A stretch of DNA of 64,000 nt from JADGRF01 sp036382515 (GTDB lineage Bacteria; Myxococcota_A; Polyangia; Polyangiales; JAFGIB01), in assembly GCA_036382515.1 (NCBI GenBank), contig DASVHQ010000135.1, positions 1 through 64,000 of the forward strand, written 5' to 3'. Of the stretch, positions 43,151 to 53,267 are shown one piece after another. The notes beneath the pieces are model-generated. The model was given only the letters and a program-made list of their open reading frames with translations, searched no databases and was not told where the DNA came from. Both the position numbers and the translations under genes were made by a program. How positions within the stretch are numbered: position 1 is the stretch's first letter; each line of letters opens with the position of its first letter.

Positions 43151-43180
43151 TTGACGCGAGTCTTTCGACTTCAGTAACCT
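43151..43180 (+). promoter_or_regulatory. Promoter with flanking inverted repeat upstream of the 48-residue peptide gene
   Basis: TTGACG (43151-43156), 18-base spacer and TAACCT (43175-43180). CTTTCGA (43162-43168) and TCGAAAG (43186-43192) form an inverted repeat around the -10 element. Confidence 0.5.
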
Positions 43181-43206
43181 TGAGATCGAAAGGCGAGGTG
43201 AACCGA

Positions 43207-43353
43207 ATGCAATTCTGGGAAGAGCTCAGCCCCGCAGTGCGCAAAGGGGTGTTCGTCGGCATCGCTCTGCTCGTCGGGTTGCTTGCCTTGCGCTACTACG
43301 CTGCGACGCCGGTCGGTAACGTCACGCAGCAGCGTGGCCTCGCAAATCATTGA
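43207..43353 (+). CDS. Small single-pass membrane peptide (48 residues)
   Basis: The frame MQFWEELSPAVRKGVFVGIA continues LLVGLLALRYYAATPVGNV and ends 10 residues later. It has an amphipathic start, one membrane helix (about residues 14-32) and a short polar tail. GAGG lies eight bases before the ATG, a promoter-like element lies further upstream, and codons end mainly in G/C. No family is recognised; it could be a small regulator of a membrane complex. It sits between pdxA and the convergent ATP-grasp-like gene. Confidence 0.55.
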   Translation: MQFWEELSPAVRKGVFVGIALLVGLLALRYYAATPVGNVTQQRGLANH

Positions 43354-43395
43354 GCGTGCGCTGCCCGGCACGCGCGTGCGCACAGGCAGCGTGCG

Positions 43396-44778
43396 TTAGC
43401 GAGTGGCGGCAGCGCTCGGTGCCTGTGCCATCGAGCGCTCGAAGTGATCGCTTACGCTGACGCACGCTTCTCGTACCTCGACCGAGCCGTCGAGCAAGAG
43501 CGCGAGCGGGCGAAGCTCCACGCACTCGATCTCTTCGCGTCGTTCGTGCACGAACGCGGCCAAGCGCAGCAGCACGTCGCAGATCGCATCGACCCGGGTG
43601 CGCCGCTGGGCGAGAGGTGCAGCAAAGAGCAAGTCCGCCCCCTGCAATCTGCGCAAGCTGCGCTCCAGCGTGTCGAGGGTTGCTGGCAAGATCGCCACGG
43701 TCTGGTCGCTGGCCGCGCGTCCGTGCGGATCGGCGAACCCGACTTCGATCGCGACGCGACCCCTCGGCAGCGGCGTGGCGCGCACGCCGAGCAGGGCATG
43801 AGCCTCGCTGGTCGCAGTGACCATGACACCGAGTAAGCGATTGTCTGCTGCAGCGCGCAGGCTGGGGTCGCTGGCAAGACGATCGTGCGCGACGGCGAGC
43901 AACTGGTGAAACGTGTCGCGCACGCGCGCGGCGTTGTCGACCATGTCCACACTCAGGTCCGGATGATCCCAGATCCGCAGGTCCGGCGAGGCCAGCGAGA
44001 TGCGCACCGGAAAGCCGATCCGCGAGGCTTCCGCAGCCGCGCGCGATGGGCTGCTGCACAGCTCCTCGACCGGCAACGGAAGTCCGTAGGGAGAGAGCGC
44101 CGCTTTGCTCGCCGGATCCGACAGCGCGCGGCGTGGTCCGAAGATCACGTCGAGGACTGCGTGGGGGTCGACGTCATCGACGCTCGAGCTGACCAGCTGC
44201 GCGGAGCGCTCTGTGCGACGCATGGCGTCGAGCGCTTCCGCCACGTCGCGCGGCTCACCCAGCGTGACGGCTGGCTGCGTTGCCTGAGCGCACCACCCGA
44301 TCCGCGTGGCATCCACGGACACGAGTTGTCCGGCCGTCTTGCTGCTCGGCGCCAGACTTGGCTTGAGGCGCGCGCGATCGGCGGCGGAGAGTGAGCGTGG
44401 CGAAGCGCAGAAGGCCTCCGTTGCGCAGTGCGCGAGCAGGGCAAGCGCCGCCAGGAGCGGCCGAATCTCGGAGACCGCGATGAGGCCAAGATCGCCCGCC
44501 GCATCGAGCACGAGCTTGCGGCCGGGCTCCGCGCCGACGACGCCGAGAACCAGCGCAGCGGACGTCCCGTGCGCGCACTCGGCCAGCTCGACGAGCTCGC
44601 TGAGCTTGGGCACTCGTAGCAGCAGCACGGCGGTGGCTTGCCCAGACGCACGCTGCTCACGCGTTGCACGCAGCCAGTCGGTCTCGACGCTGGGCTGCAC
44701 GGCGAGGTCGAGCTGCTGCGCCAGGTGCAGACACTGCACGGCGAGCTCCGCGCTCTCGCATACGATGGGCCAAGTCAT
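43396..44778 (-). CDS. ATP-grasp (acyl-CoA synthetase-like) domain protein of unknown role
   Basis: The 460-residue protein has an N-terminal alpha/beta domain (AVLLLRVPKLSELVELAECA, and GAEPGRKLVLDAAGDLGLIA) and a C-terminal region resembling the ATP-grasp_5 domain of ADP-forming acyl-CoA synthetases (IGFPVRISLASPDLRIWDHP, then MVTATSEAHALLGVRATPLP). The usual DVGGV and metal-binding Glu/Asn pattern is weak, and the CoA-binding domain order is not intact, so it may be a non-catalytic relative. I chose ATG 44776-44778; a start at 44874 would add Arg-rich non-family residues. Confidence 0.5.
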   Translation of the reverse strand: MTWPIVCESAELAVQCLHLAQQLDLAVQPSVETDWLRATREQRASGQATAVLLLRVPKLSELVELAECAHGTSAALVLGVVGAEPGRKLVLDAAGDLGLIAVSEIRPLLAALALLAHCATEAFCASPRSLSAADRARLKPSLAPSSKTAGQLVSVDATRIGWCAQATQPAVTLGEPRDVAEALDAMRRTERSAQLVSSSVDDVDPHAVLDVIFGPRRALSDPASKAALSPYGLPLPVEELCSSPSRAAAEASRIGFPVRISLASPDLRIWDHPDLSVDMVDNAARVRDTFHQLLAVAHDRLASDPSLRAAADNRLLGVMVTATSEAHALLGVRATPLPRGRVAIEVGFADPHGRAASDQTVAILPATLDTLERSLRRLQGADLLFAAPLAQRRTRVDAICDVLLRLAAFVHERREEIECVELRPLALLLDGSVEVREACVSVSDHFERSMAQAPSAAATR

Positions 44779-45298
44779 GGTGATGCGTGTGGTCTTCCAG
44801 CGCAGCGTCCGACAGCTGCAGCTCGACGAGAATCGTAGCCCGCGCGCACCGCAGCTGCGAATTCTCGTCCGCAAGCGCTACCAGTGCGTGTACGATCGGC
44901 GTTCCGATGCGCGCACGGCTCGCCCAACCGCAGGTTCGAGAAATGCCAGCTCGCCGCAACGGCTTGCGGTTTCAGCGCGGCGTCCGTAGCGTGTTGACCG
45001 GTTGCGCGGTCGCTACGGCGGCGAAGGTACCGTGTAAGCACTGTGCTACGATTGCATACGTTCGAGCGTCCAGCGGTTCGTGGCGGATCGTTCGCCTTGC
45101 TCACGGTCCGACTGCCGAACTTGACCCCTCGCGCGCAGCGCGAGATATTGCACGCGGCACGGAAGTATCTTCAGCAGGTCGGCCGCGCGTGCGCGCGTTC
45201 GACTGTGCGCTCGATGACGCGTCGGAAGGCGTGTCGGAAAGCGCGCGGATTTCCCGTCTGTTTGCGCTGACCTGTCGACGTCCAATAGGAGACGCCCA
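44779..45298. other. Intergenic region without a recognisable gene
   Basis: The 520 bases contain short frames on both strands, none with a convincing start, ribosome site or family feature. The only strong signal is a promoter at 45121-45149 pointing to the membrane sensor gene. Confidence 0.6.
45121..45149 (+). promoter_or_regulatory. Promoter with palindromic spacer upstream of the sensor-like gene
   Basis: TTGACC (45121-45126), 17-base spacer and TATTGC (45144-45149). The spacer contains CTCGCGC-A-GCGCGAG (45128-45142), a perfect inverted repeat with 7-base arms, a good operator candidate. The leader to the start codon would be about 140 bases. Confidence 0.55.
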
Positions 45299-46798
45299 AT
45301 GCGGCTGAAGATTATCGCTGGAAACCTGGGAGTGGTTGTACTGCTCGGTCTCGTCGCCTACTTCACGGTGTCGAGTCAGCTGCGAGCTCAGCTCAGTAAC
45401 GAGCTCGAATCCGACATCGACAACCAGCGGGTGCTGTTCGACCGTTCGTTCCGCTTGTCGGCGCTCGAGTTCGTCGACCTCGTGGCAGGCCGTGCAGCGA
45501 CCCGGCAGATGCGCGACATCTTCGGTGGGCTCGATCTCGACAGTCGCCGAACACGCGCGTACGAAGCCGCCGAGGCAGCGCATGCTTGGTTCGGCGAGCC
45601 GGCGCGCGGCAGCCGTGGGGCCCCTGACATCGTCGTGGTGGTGGACGACACCGGCAAGGTGCTCGCCCGCGACGGGGCGCGCAACGTGATGTTCGGCAAG
45701 CCGCTGGCGCAGGCGCTGCCGGCGCTGGCTCAGGCGTTGAAGACCGGCGAGCCCGCGCACGACGTCTGGCTCGAAGACGAACAGAACAAGGTTCTGCAGA
45801 CCGCCATCGCCCCGATCCGCGGTGACGCAGGCAACACCCTCGGCGCTCTCGTGGTCGGCTACGACCTCTCCAACGGCCTGGCCTCGAGCGAATCCAAGCT
45901 CTTGCATCGTGACATCGCATTCGTCGTCGACGGCAAGGTCTACAGCTCGTCGCTCGATGGCCCGCGTGGTCGCGAGCTGCGTGACTTCCTCTTCGGCGGC
46001 AGCAAGGCGACCACGCAGGGCGTGCTTGGCGGCCAGGTCGCGGCCACGGCTCCGTGGCGCGTGACCCTCGGTGGGGACGACTACACGGGCGTGACTGCGC
46101 GTCTGCCGCTCGCCCCGTCGCTGCCGGTCGGTTTTGCCGTGCTGGGTGATCGCACGGCGCGTACGCAGCTGGCTTCGACCGCCAACGTCATCCTGATCAT
46201 GCTGGTGCTCGGCGCGCTGCTCGTGATCGGCTACGGCTTCGCGATCGGAACGTCGATCATGCGACCGATCGAGGAGATCGAGGAAGGCATCTTAGCCGTG
46301 ATCAACGGCAAGACCGACCTGCGCTTGGAGACGGATAGCGCTGAGCTCGGCGGTCTCGCGTTCCGCATCAACCAGTTGCTGAACGTCTTCACCGGAACCG
46401 AGGAAGCCTCCGAAGACGACCAGGGCAAGATCTCGGTGCCCCCGGCCGCCAGCCACTGGAAAGAGGCGGAATTCTCCGATTCACCGGGTGGTGCGGGCGC
46501 CGCGGCACCGGCCGCCGGCGCGGCGCCCGCTGCCGAGGAAGTCATCGACGACCCGGCTGTGGCCGCCAAGCTCGCCGCCGAGAGCGAGAGCGCCTACAAC
46601 GATCGCGTCTACCGCGAGTACGCGGCAGCCAAGCAGGCCCTCGGCGAGAACGTGTCCAACATTCCGCAGGACCGTTTCGCACAGCGCCTGAAGGGGCGCG
46701 CCGACGCCCTGGTGCAGAAGCACGGTTGCCGGATGGTACGCTTCCAGGTACATACGCAGAACAATCAGGTCGTTCTCAGGCCGGTGTTGATCCGCTAA
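45299..46798 (+). CDS. Membrane sensor-like protein with Cache-type ectodomain and HAMP
   Basis: The 499-residue protein has an N-terminal helix (IAGNLGVVVLLGLVAYFTVS), a periplasmic Cache/PAS-like sensing domain (about 30-285, with DIVVVVDDTGKVLARDGARN and APIRGDAGNTLGALVVGYDL), a second helix (about 297-320), a HAMP-like linker (SIMRPIEEIEEGILAVINGK), an Ala/Pro linker, and a C-terminal basic helical domain (about 415-499). There is no kinase, cyclase or methyl-accepting domain. Related proteins are conserved in myxobacteria with unknown output. It is followed after 75 bases by a HEAT-repeat protein on the same strand. Confidence 0.75.
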   Translation: MRLKIIAGNLGVVVLLGLVAYFTVSSQLRAQLSNELESDIDNQRVLFDRSFRLSALEFVDLVAGRAATRQMRDIFGGLDLDSRRTRAYEAAEAAHAWFGEPARGSRGAPDIVVVVDDTGKVLARDGARNVMFGKPLAQALPALAQALKTGEPAHDVWLEDEQNKVLQTAIAPIRGDAGNTLGALVVGYDLSNGLASSESKLLHRDIAFVVDGKVYSSSLDGPRGRELRDFLFGGSKATTQGVLGGQVAATAPWRVTLGGDDYTGVTARLPLAPSLPVGFAVLGDRTARTQLASTANVILIMLVLGALLVIGYGFAIGTSIMRPIEEIEEGILAVINGKTDLRLETDSAELGGLAFRINQLLNVFTGTEEASEDDQGKISVPPAASHWKEAEFSDSPGGAGAAAPAAGAAPAAEEVIDDPAVAAKLAAESESAYNDRVYREYAAAKQALGENVSNIPQDRFAQRLKGRADALVQKHGCRMVRFQVHTQNNQVVLRPVLIR

Positions 46799-46873
46799 CG
46801 GTGAGGCTCACGCGCCAGTGCGCGTGCTGATTCTGCGAAGCGCCGAACCTGCTGCGACCAAAGGTGCAGTCGG

Positions 46874-47599
46874 ATGGCGTTTCTAGGAATCTTTGGCAAG
46901 AAGTCGGAAGCTGGGCCGCTGGGCAAGCACGCCGAACGAGTGGCCAACAAGCGCGCGCAGGCGTACGACCGCTGGGATTCGATCCAGGCGTTGGCACGGC
47001 TGCGAACCAAGGAGTCGGTGCAGGCGCTGCTGCCCCGCTTCACGTTCTACGTCGAGCCGAGCATCACCGACCAAGAAGAGAAAGACGCGGCGTTCACCGG
47101 CGTCGTCGAGTCCGGTGCCATCGCGCTCGAGCCGGTCTGCTCATTCCTGCGCAAGGCCGATTCGATCTCCTGGCCCATCAAGATGCTCGATCAGATCGTG
47201 CCGCCCGAAGTGGTGGTCGCGAATCTGCTCGATCTGCTTGCCAGCATGCACACCGAGTACGAGCGCGATCCCGAGCGCAAGTGCCAGATCCTGACGACCC
47301 TGGCGGAGCGCAAGGACTCGCGCGTGGCCGCGGCCGTAGTCCGCTTCCTGGACGATGCGAACGAGACCGTTCGCTTCAACGCCGTGGGTGCGCTCTTGTC
47401 GCAAGCCGACTCTGGCGAGCACCTCGAGCCATTGATTGACTGCCTGTGTCGCGACGAGAGCGTGCGCGTCCGCAATCGTATCCTCGACGCGTTCGCTGCG
47501 GGCAACATCAGCACGAGCCCGCACGAGGAGCGCGTCAAACCACGTCTTCCGGCAGGCTACAGCCTCGACAAGACCGGCGTGCCTCGTAAGAAGGCCTGA
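46874..47599 (+). CDS. HEAT-repeat protein
   Basis: The 241-residue soluble protein is built of helical HEAT-like repeats (DSIQALARLRTKESVQALLP, DSRVAAAVVRFLDDANETVR, GEHLEPLIDCLCRDESVRVR). No catalytic motif is visible, so a scaffold role is likely. Codon use and the 75-base gap suggest it is transcribed with the sensor-like gene before it, possibly as its cytoplasmic partner. The following 214 bases to the convergent barrel gene hold no evident gene. Confidence 0.8.
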   Translation: MAFLGIFGKKSEAGPLGKHAERVANKRAQAYDRWDSIQALARLRTKESVQALLPRFTFYVEPSITDQEEKDAAFTGVVESGAIALEPVCSFLRKADSISWPIKMLDQIVPPEVVVANLLDLLASMHTEYERDPERKCQILTTLAERKDSRVAAAVVRFLDDANETVRFNAVGALLSQADSGEHLEPLIDCLCRDESVRVRNRILDAFAAGNISTSPHEERVKPRLPAGYSLDKTGVPRKKA

Positions 47600-47813
47600 G
47601 CAGCGCTGCCGCAGACGTGGCAGGGGCGCCGTGCCAGTCGCGACACTCATGATCGACTTGCGCGCCGGGGTCGTTGCAGCCGCACGTGGACGGGTGCCGT
47701 GTGGCGCGGCGTGACGAGCGCGGCCGGCCGCCGACCACGCGGTGGGCCCAGTCGGCGTGCGGCAAGCGCGCAGCCACATGGAGTGGCGCGCTTCGGTCAC
47801 CGCGCAGATGCGG

Positions 47814-48722
47814 TTACTCGTTGCCAGCCGTGCTGAGCTTGGGCGCGGTCGGCAGGTAGAATGCGAAGCCGATGCTGATCATGTGATTGAAGTGCGAGAG
47901 CCGATCTTGTTCGTTGATCTGGCTGTCCGGATAGGCACCGCGCGCGTCGCCGGCTTCGTCGGTTCCCGACGTGTTCCAGGCGAAGGGCAGGGCGCGCCAC
48001 TCGATCGTCATCGCGAGGAACTCCGCCATATAGAGCGACAGACCGATGCCGAAGGTTGGTGCGATGGCGGTGCGCGTTGCGCGCGCGCCCTGCGAATTGC
48101 TCAGGCACGCGACCTCGGAGGCAAGGCCGCCGTTGTTGCTCATCGCATTGGGCTTGCAGGACTGGAACTTGGTGGAGTCGACATTCGCACGCTCGTCCAC
48201 GCCCACGAAGCCCACGCCACCGAACGCGTACAGGTCGGCGTCGACGAACAGCTTCTCGAAGATGCCGAGCTTGCCGCGCAGAGGGATGAACGCCACCTCG
48301 GGCGCGATGATGTAGTTGATGCGGCCGATCTGCGAGCTGAAGCGCGCCGGGTTCGGCAAGCTCAGCACGTTGACGCCGTTGGTTTGGCCCTTGCTGACGA
48401 TCTGATCCGTCAACGCGGTGTCCGTGTTCGCCACCGCAAAGCTGGCCCACACGCCCAGGCCCAGCCAGTCGGCCGGGTGGAACATGATCTGGCCGCCGGC
48501 CATCATGGCGCGCGAGAACTGGTCTTGCAGGGTCATCGAGAAGTGCGCTTGCAGCTGCAGGCGCATCTGGCGGTAGATCCGCATGTTGATGACGGCTGGC
48601 GCGCCGGCCAGCGGGCCCTGCACGTTGACTTCCTGTGCCTGCGCTGACTGACCGGTCCCGGACAGCACCAACACCGCCACGACCGTCGTCAACGTGATTG
48701 CCAAACGCTTCATGGTGCTCAT
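47814..48722 (-). CDS. Outer-membrane beta-barrel protein A (myxobacterial type)
   Basis: The 302-residue protein has a signal peptide (LAITLTTVVAVLVLSGTGQS, AQAQ) and amphipathic strands typical of the small myxobacterial barrel family (GGQIMFHPADWLGLGVWASF, LFVDADLYAFGGVGFVGVDE, GIGLSLYMAEFLAMTIEWRA). A Cys pair lies in FQSCKPNAMSNNGG and SEVACLSNSQ. It is the second of a tandem barrel pair; 57 bases separate it from the first. Pairs like this occur in the Glt gliding apparatus (GltA/GltB), but direct assignment needs comparison. ATG 48713 is an alternative start. Confidence 0.8.
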   Translation of the reverse strand: MSTMKRLAITLTTVVAVLVLSGTGQSAQAQEVNVQGPLAGAPAVINMRIYRQMRLQLQAHFSMTLQDQFSRAMMAGGQIMFHPADWLGLGVWASFAVANTDTALTDQIVSKGQTNGVNVLSLPNPARFSSQIGRINYIIAPEVAFIPLRGKLGIFEKLFVDADLYAFGGVGFVGVDERANVDSTKFQSCKPNAMSNNGGLASEVACLSNSQGARATRTAIAPTFGIGLSLYMAEFLAMTIEWRALPFAWNTSGTDEAGDARGAYPDSQINEQDRLSHFNHMISIGFAFYLPTAPKLSTAGNE

Positions 48723-48779
48723 CACTTTTGCATCCATCGTTCTATGTTTCGCACAGTGCCCGCACGCATGGGTCACACG

Positions 48780-49799
48780 TCACTTCGGGTAGCGGTACTC
48801 GAAGGTGAAGGGGAAGAACATCGTGATGCCGACATGCATCATCACGTTGTTGGTGAGGGTGGAGTTCGCGTCGATCCACGTGGTGGGGACCTTGCGATCC
48901 GACAGCGACACCTGGAGGCTCTCGAGCTTCTCCATGTAGATGTAGTCGCGCAGCTCGCCGAAGACGGTCAGCCACTTCGTGAGAAACACGCGGAGGCCGA
49001 CGCCGGCGTTGAACGCCACACGCCAGTCGAAGTCGTAGGTACGGATGGCGGGGTCGATCACGGCGACCGGCCGCGTGCGCAGCACGCCCACGCCACCGAC
49101 GAGGTAGGCGTCCCACTGGAAGATCGAGTCGTTGAACATCTCGAACTTGCCGTAGATGGGCACGTACGTGAAGTTGAGGTTGCCGCCGAGCTGGTACTGC
49201 GTGACCGGCACGGCCAAGCGGGCTGAACGGCGGATCGCGAAATTCAGCGCCGACTCCGACTCGATGCCCTGGTACCAGAGGAAGTTCGCGCCCACTGCGA
49301 GCACGTTGGTGACCCAGTAGTTGAGGCCGACGGCGAGCGCGTTGTGCGTCACGTACTGGTCGTTCACCGTGAACGCCATCGACGGCGCGAGCTCGAAGCG
49401 ACCGCGGCGCAAGACGTACATGCGCTGGACGGCGTAGATCTTCTCCGCGACTTCCTTCTCGCGCGGCAGGCCGCCCTCGTCGGTCTCTTTTTCCTTCTTG
49501 CCCTTGTCCGACGAGATGTCGGACATGACGTCGCCGCCGCTGGCTTCGCCGCTGGCCCCAGCTTCGGCCTCCGCCGGCGCGGGCTCTTCTTCCTTCGCGG
49601 CCTTGCCCTTGGCTTTCCCCTTGTCCTTGGCTTTCCCCTTGTCCTTGGGTGTGCTCTCGGTCTCGTTGATGTCGAAAGACATGTCCTGCGCGCGCGCGGC
49701 GTGCGGGACGAGGCCCAAGGACATCACTGCCAAAAGCCCAATGGCCAGCGGCTTCATCCACTTCAGCGTCTCGAAGTCGTGCCGGAAACCCAGGTTCAT
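48780..49799 (-). CDS. Outer-membrane beta-barrel protein B (myxobacterial type)
   Basis: The 339-residue protein has a signal peptide (AIGLLAVMSLGLVPHAARAQ), a Lys/Ala/Glu-rich segment with the repeat KDKGKAKDKGKAKGKA, an acidic stretch, and a C-terminal barrel with strands FELAPSMAFTVNDQYVTHNA, LNFTYVPIYGKFEMFNDSIF and FRVFLTKWLTVFGELRDYIY-like turns (GLRVFLTKWLTVFGELRDYI). It heads a minus-strand pair with barrel A. Start ATG 49799 has AGGTG upstream; ATG 49757 directly at the signal peptide is an alternative. Confidence 0.8.
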   Translation of the reverse strand: MNLGFRHDFETLKWMKPLAIGLLAVMSLGLVPHAARAQDMSFDINETESTPKDKGKAKDKGKAKGKAAKEEEPAPAEAEAGASGEASGGDVMSDISSDKGKKEKETDEGGLPREKEVAEKIYAVQRMYVLRRGRFELAPSMAFTVNDQYVTHNALAVGLNYWVTNVLAVGANFLWYQGIESESALNFAIRRSARLAVPVTQYQLGGNLNFTYVPIYGKFEMFNDSIFQWDAYLVGGVGVLRTRPVAVIDPAIRTYDFDWRVAFNAGVGLRVFLTKWLTVFGELRDYIYMEKLESLQVSLSDRKVPTTWIDANSTLTNNVMMHVGITMFFPFTFEYRYPK

Positions 49800-49903
49800 C
49801 GCTGCACCTAAAATCGTTGGCTTCGCCCTTGGAATCGTTCTCGCGAAAGCTCGTAAGTTATTGAAAATAATGGTGAAAACGAACAATGCCCGGAATGGGT
49901 GCG

Positions 49904-49933
49904 ACTATATCATGCGCTCTCGCACATAGGCAA
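49904..49933 (-). promoter_or_regulatory. Promoter of the barrel pair
   Basis: Minus-strand TTGCCT (49928-49933), 18-base spacer and TATAGT (49904-49909). The leader of about 100 bases between it and the start codon is AT-rich compared with its surroundings. Confidence 0.6.
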
Positions 49934-49964
49934 TCTGCGCATCCAAGCAGGCTCTTCGGCGTGG

Positions 49965-51239
<1,275 letters not shown>

Positions 51240-51348
51240 GGCTTGGGTCGTCAGGCGCAGGGCAACACGCGCGACGCTGAGGGTGCCCACTATAGAAATG
51301 GCGACGCGTCCGCGTCAACGACGATGTGGGAATCTTGCGCGCGCTGCC

Positions 51349-53139
51349 CTACCGCTCCCGTTTGGGGATGCGGCTGTGGCTGGCTTGCGCGCCGAGTCCT
51401 TGCAGCGCGACGCCTGCGGCATGCTCGATGACAGAGATATCGTGGGCGGTCGGTTGCGGGCGCGCATAGGCCGCGCGTTCGACTAACTCGGTCAGCGCAT
51501 GCAGGTCGTCCGATGCGCCGGCTCGCTGCCGTACGAGCTCGAGCGCATCCCGCGGCGTTCGTGTCAGCACGAGATCTTCGGCTTGCAGAATGCGCAGCGC
51601 GACGGGGCGGTAGGCCCGCAGCGCATTGGCGCGCAGGCTGTGCAGCTGCACCACGAGCCCATCGGTCGGGGCGATCCCGGGGATCTGCACACCGATTCGC
51701 TCGGTCGCGAACCCATCGGCGGCTGCACTCAGCTCGTGTTGACCCGGAACGAGCTCGGGCGTGACGAACGAGCCGTCGGCGCCGGTCTCCACGGCCACGG
51801 CTCGTCCGTCCGGTCCGTGTAGCCGGACGTTTGCGTGCTCGATCGGACTTGCGCGCTCCGCGTCCTCGACACGTCCCGCGATCCAGCCGGTTGCCGTGCT
51901 CGCGTTGCGCCGGCCGAGCTTCGCCGTACGACTCCTCACGGGGGCCGCAGGCGTTGCACCGATCAACCGTTGTCGAATGGAGCGGCGGCTCGCGTGCCAG
52001 GCGAGCAGCAAAGCCAGGGCCGCCGGCAAGCTCAACCAGAAGGGGCTCGGAAGGGAGGGCGCCGGTGATCGCCAGCGCACCGCCTGCGCACGGCTCGACT
52101 CGAGCCATGGTGCGTCGGACTCGAAGCGCGCGCCGATCAGGCGTTCGGTTCGTGCGTCGCCGGCAGTCAGCGTCGACAACGGAATGTTATGGCGGAAGTT
52201 GCCCTGCGTGTCCGTCAGCAGCGTCGACACGTACTGGCCGTCGAGCGAGATCCCGATCGCTTTCTGAGCGAGCGGGCCACCTGCGGCGCGCAGCGAGCCG
52301 GACACTCCGACGGCCGCTGGTTGCACTTGGGTGAGCGCGCGCAGCGTCAGCTCGGTCCGAAGCACACGCAGCACCGCGACGCGGGTCATCGCTGCCGCAT
52401 GCGTTGCATCGGCGTCGCTGCGCGCGACGAGCGCTCCCACGCCTTCGGCGCCGAGCCGGTGCGGCGCGACCTCCGCGCTAAACCGACCGTCCTCGTCGAG
52501 CTGACCTGCCGCAAGCTCACGGCCGAGCTCGTCTTGCAGGTGCACACGCAGGCCCGTGAGCGGCGCGGCGGAGTTGGCGATGACGCCGATGCGCACCGAT
52601 GATTCGTCGAGATGCAGCGTGTGGCCGCGCGGCAAGCCGAGGTCGAGCCGCACGGAGGCCAGATTGTGGTCGAGAGGCTGCACCTGCTCACAACGGTCGT
52701 AGAGTTCGTCGCCGTCGTAGAGCACTCGGATCCGGTAGCGCGCTCTCGGCAGGGCGAGGCCCGCTGTCGCGGAGCCCTCGGCGTCAGTTCGCAGCGCTTG
52801 CGAAGCCGTCGGTGCTCCGCGTGGCTCACTGTCGACAAGCACGCGAAGCTCGCGGTCGGGGAGCGGCACGTCCATGTCGTCACGCAGCACCGCGACCACG
52901 TCGGCACCGAGATCCGTTGGCGAAAGCCTCAGCTCGAGGTGTGTGCCTGCACGGACGCGGAGCAACGGTTCCGCCGCCGTCGGCTTCGCCGCCAGGAGCG
53001 TGAGCAGCGTGCACGCCACTGCCACTGCCACTGCCACTGCGTCAACTGCGAACCCACGTGCAGATCGAGCATGGAGACGCGGCAGGTAGGCACGCAGGCG
53101 CACTCGCCTACGTTTCCTCCATTGCGAGGGTTCGCGCAA
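51349..53139 (-). CDS. Large envelope protein with Ig-like and carboxypeptidase-regulatory-like domains
   Basis: The 596-residue protein has a basic N-region, a hydrophobic signal containing a Val-Ala repeat (DAVAVAVAVACTLLTLLAAK), several beta-sandwich segments (LRVRAGTHLELRLSPTDLGA, HLQDELGRELAAGQLDEDGR), a second membrane segment near residue 375 (FWLSLPAALALLLAWH), and a cytoplasmic or periplasmic C-domain with a carboxypeptidase-regulatory-like fold (GWIAGRVEDAERASPIEHAN and GSFVTPELVPGQHELSAAAD). Catalytic residues are absent. Function is unknown; adhesion or structural roles are typical of such domains. It carries an in-frame hexanucleotide repeat. Confidence 0.7.
   Translation of the reverse strand: MREPSQWRKRRRVRLRAYLPRLHARSARGFAVDAVAVAVAVACTLLTLLAAKPTAAEPLLRVRAGTHLELRLSPTDLGADVVAVLRDDMDVPLPDRELRVLVDSEPRGAPTASQALRTDAEGSATAGLALPRARYRIRVLYDGDELYDRCEQVQPLDHNLASVRLDLGLPRGHTLHLDESSVRIGVIANSAAPLTGLRVHLQDELGRELAAGQLDEDGRFSAEVAPHRLGAEGVGALVARSDADATHAAAMTRVAVLRVLRTELTLRALTQVQPAAVGVSGSLRAAGGPLAQKAIGISLDGQYVSTLLTDTQGNFRHNIPLSTLTAGDARTERLIGARFESDAPWLESSRAQAVRWRSPAPSLPSPFWLSLPAALALLLAWHASRRSIRQRLIGATPAAPVRSRTAKLGRRNASTATGWIAGRVEDAERASPIEHANVRLHGPDGRAVAVETGADGSFVTPELVPGQHELSAAADGFATERIGVQIPGIAPTDGLVVQLHSLRANALRAYRPVALRILQAEDLVLTRTPRDALELVRQRAGASDDLHALTELVERAAYARPQPTAHDISVIEHAAGVALQGLGAQASHSRIPKRER
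53015..53038 (-). repeat. (GCCACT)4 microsatellite in a signal peptide
   Basis: Four perfect tandem copies of GCCACT encode alternating Ala and Val in the hydrophobic core of the signal segment. Slippage would lengthen or shorten the helix by two residues per unit without a frame change. Confidence 0.9.
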
Positions 53140-53267
53140 GTCTGCGATATACTGGGCACGCGTCGTTGCCTGCCGCGCGGCACTGCAGAGAGCTGAAGGA
53201 AATTGCGAGACTGCACGTCCAGCGAGCCGCTAGCATGCGGTTGTGAGCCACGAGGAGACGTCGTTTG

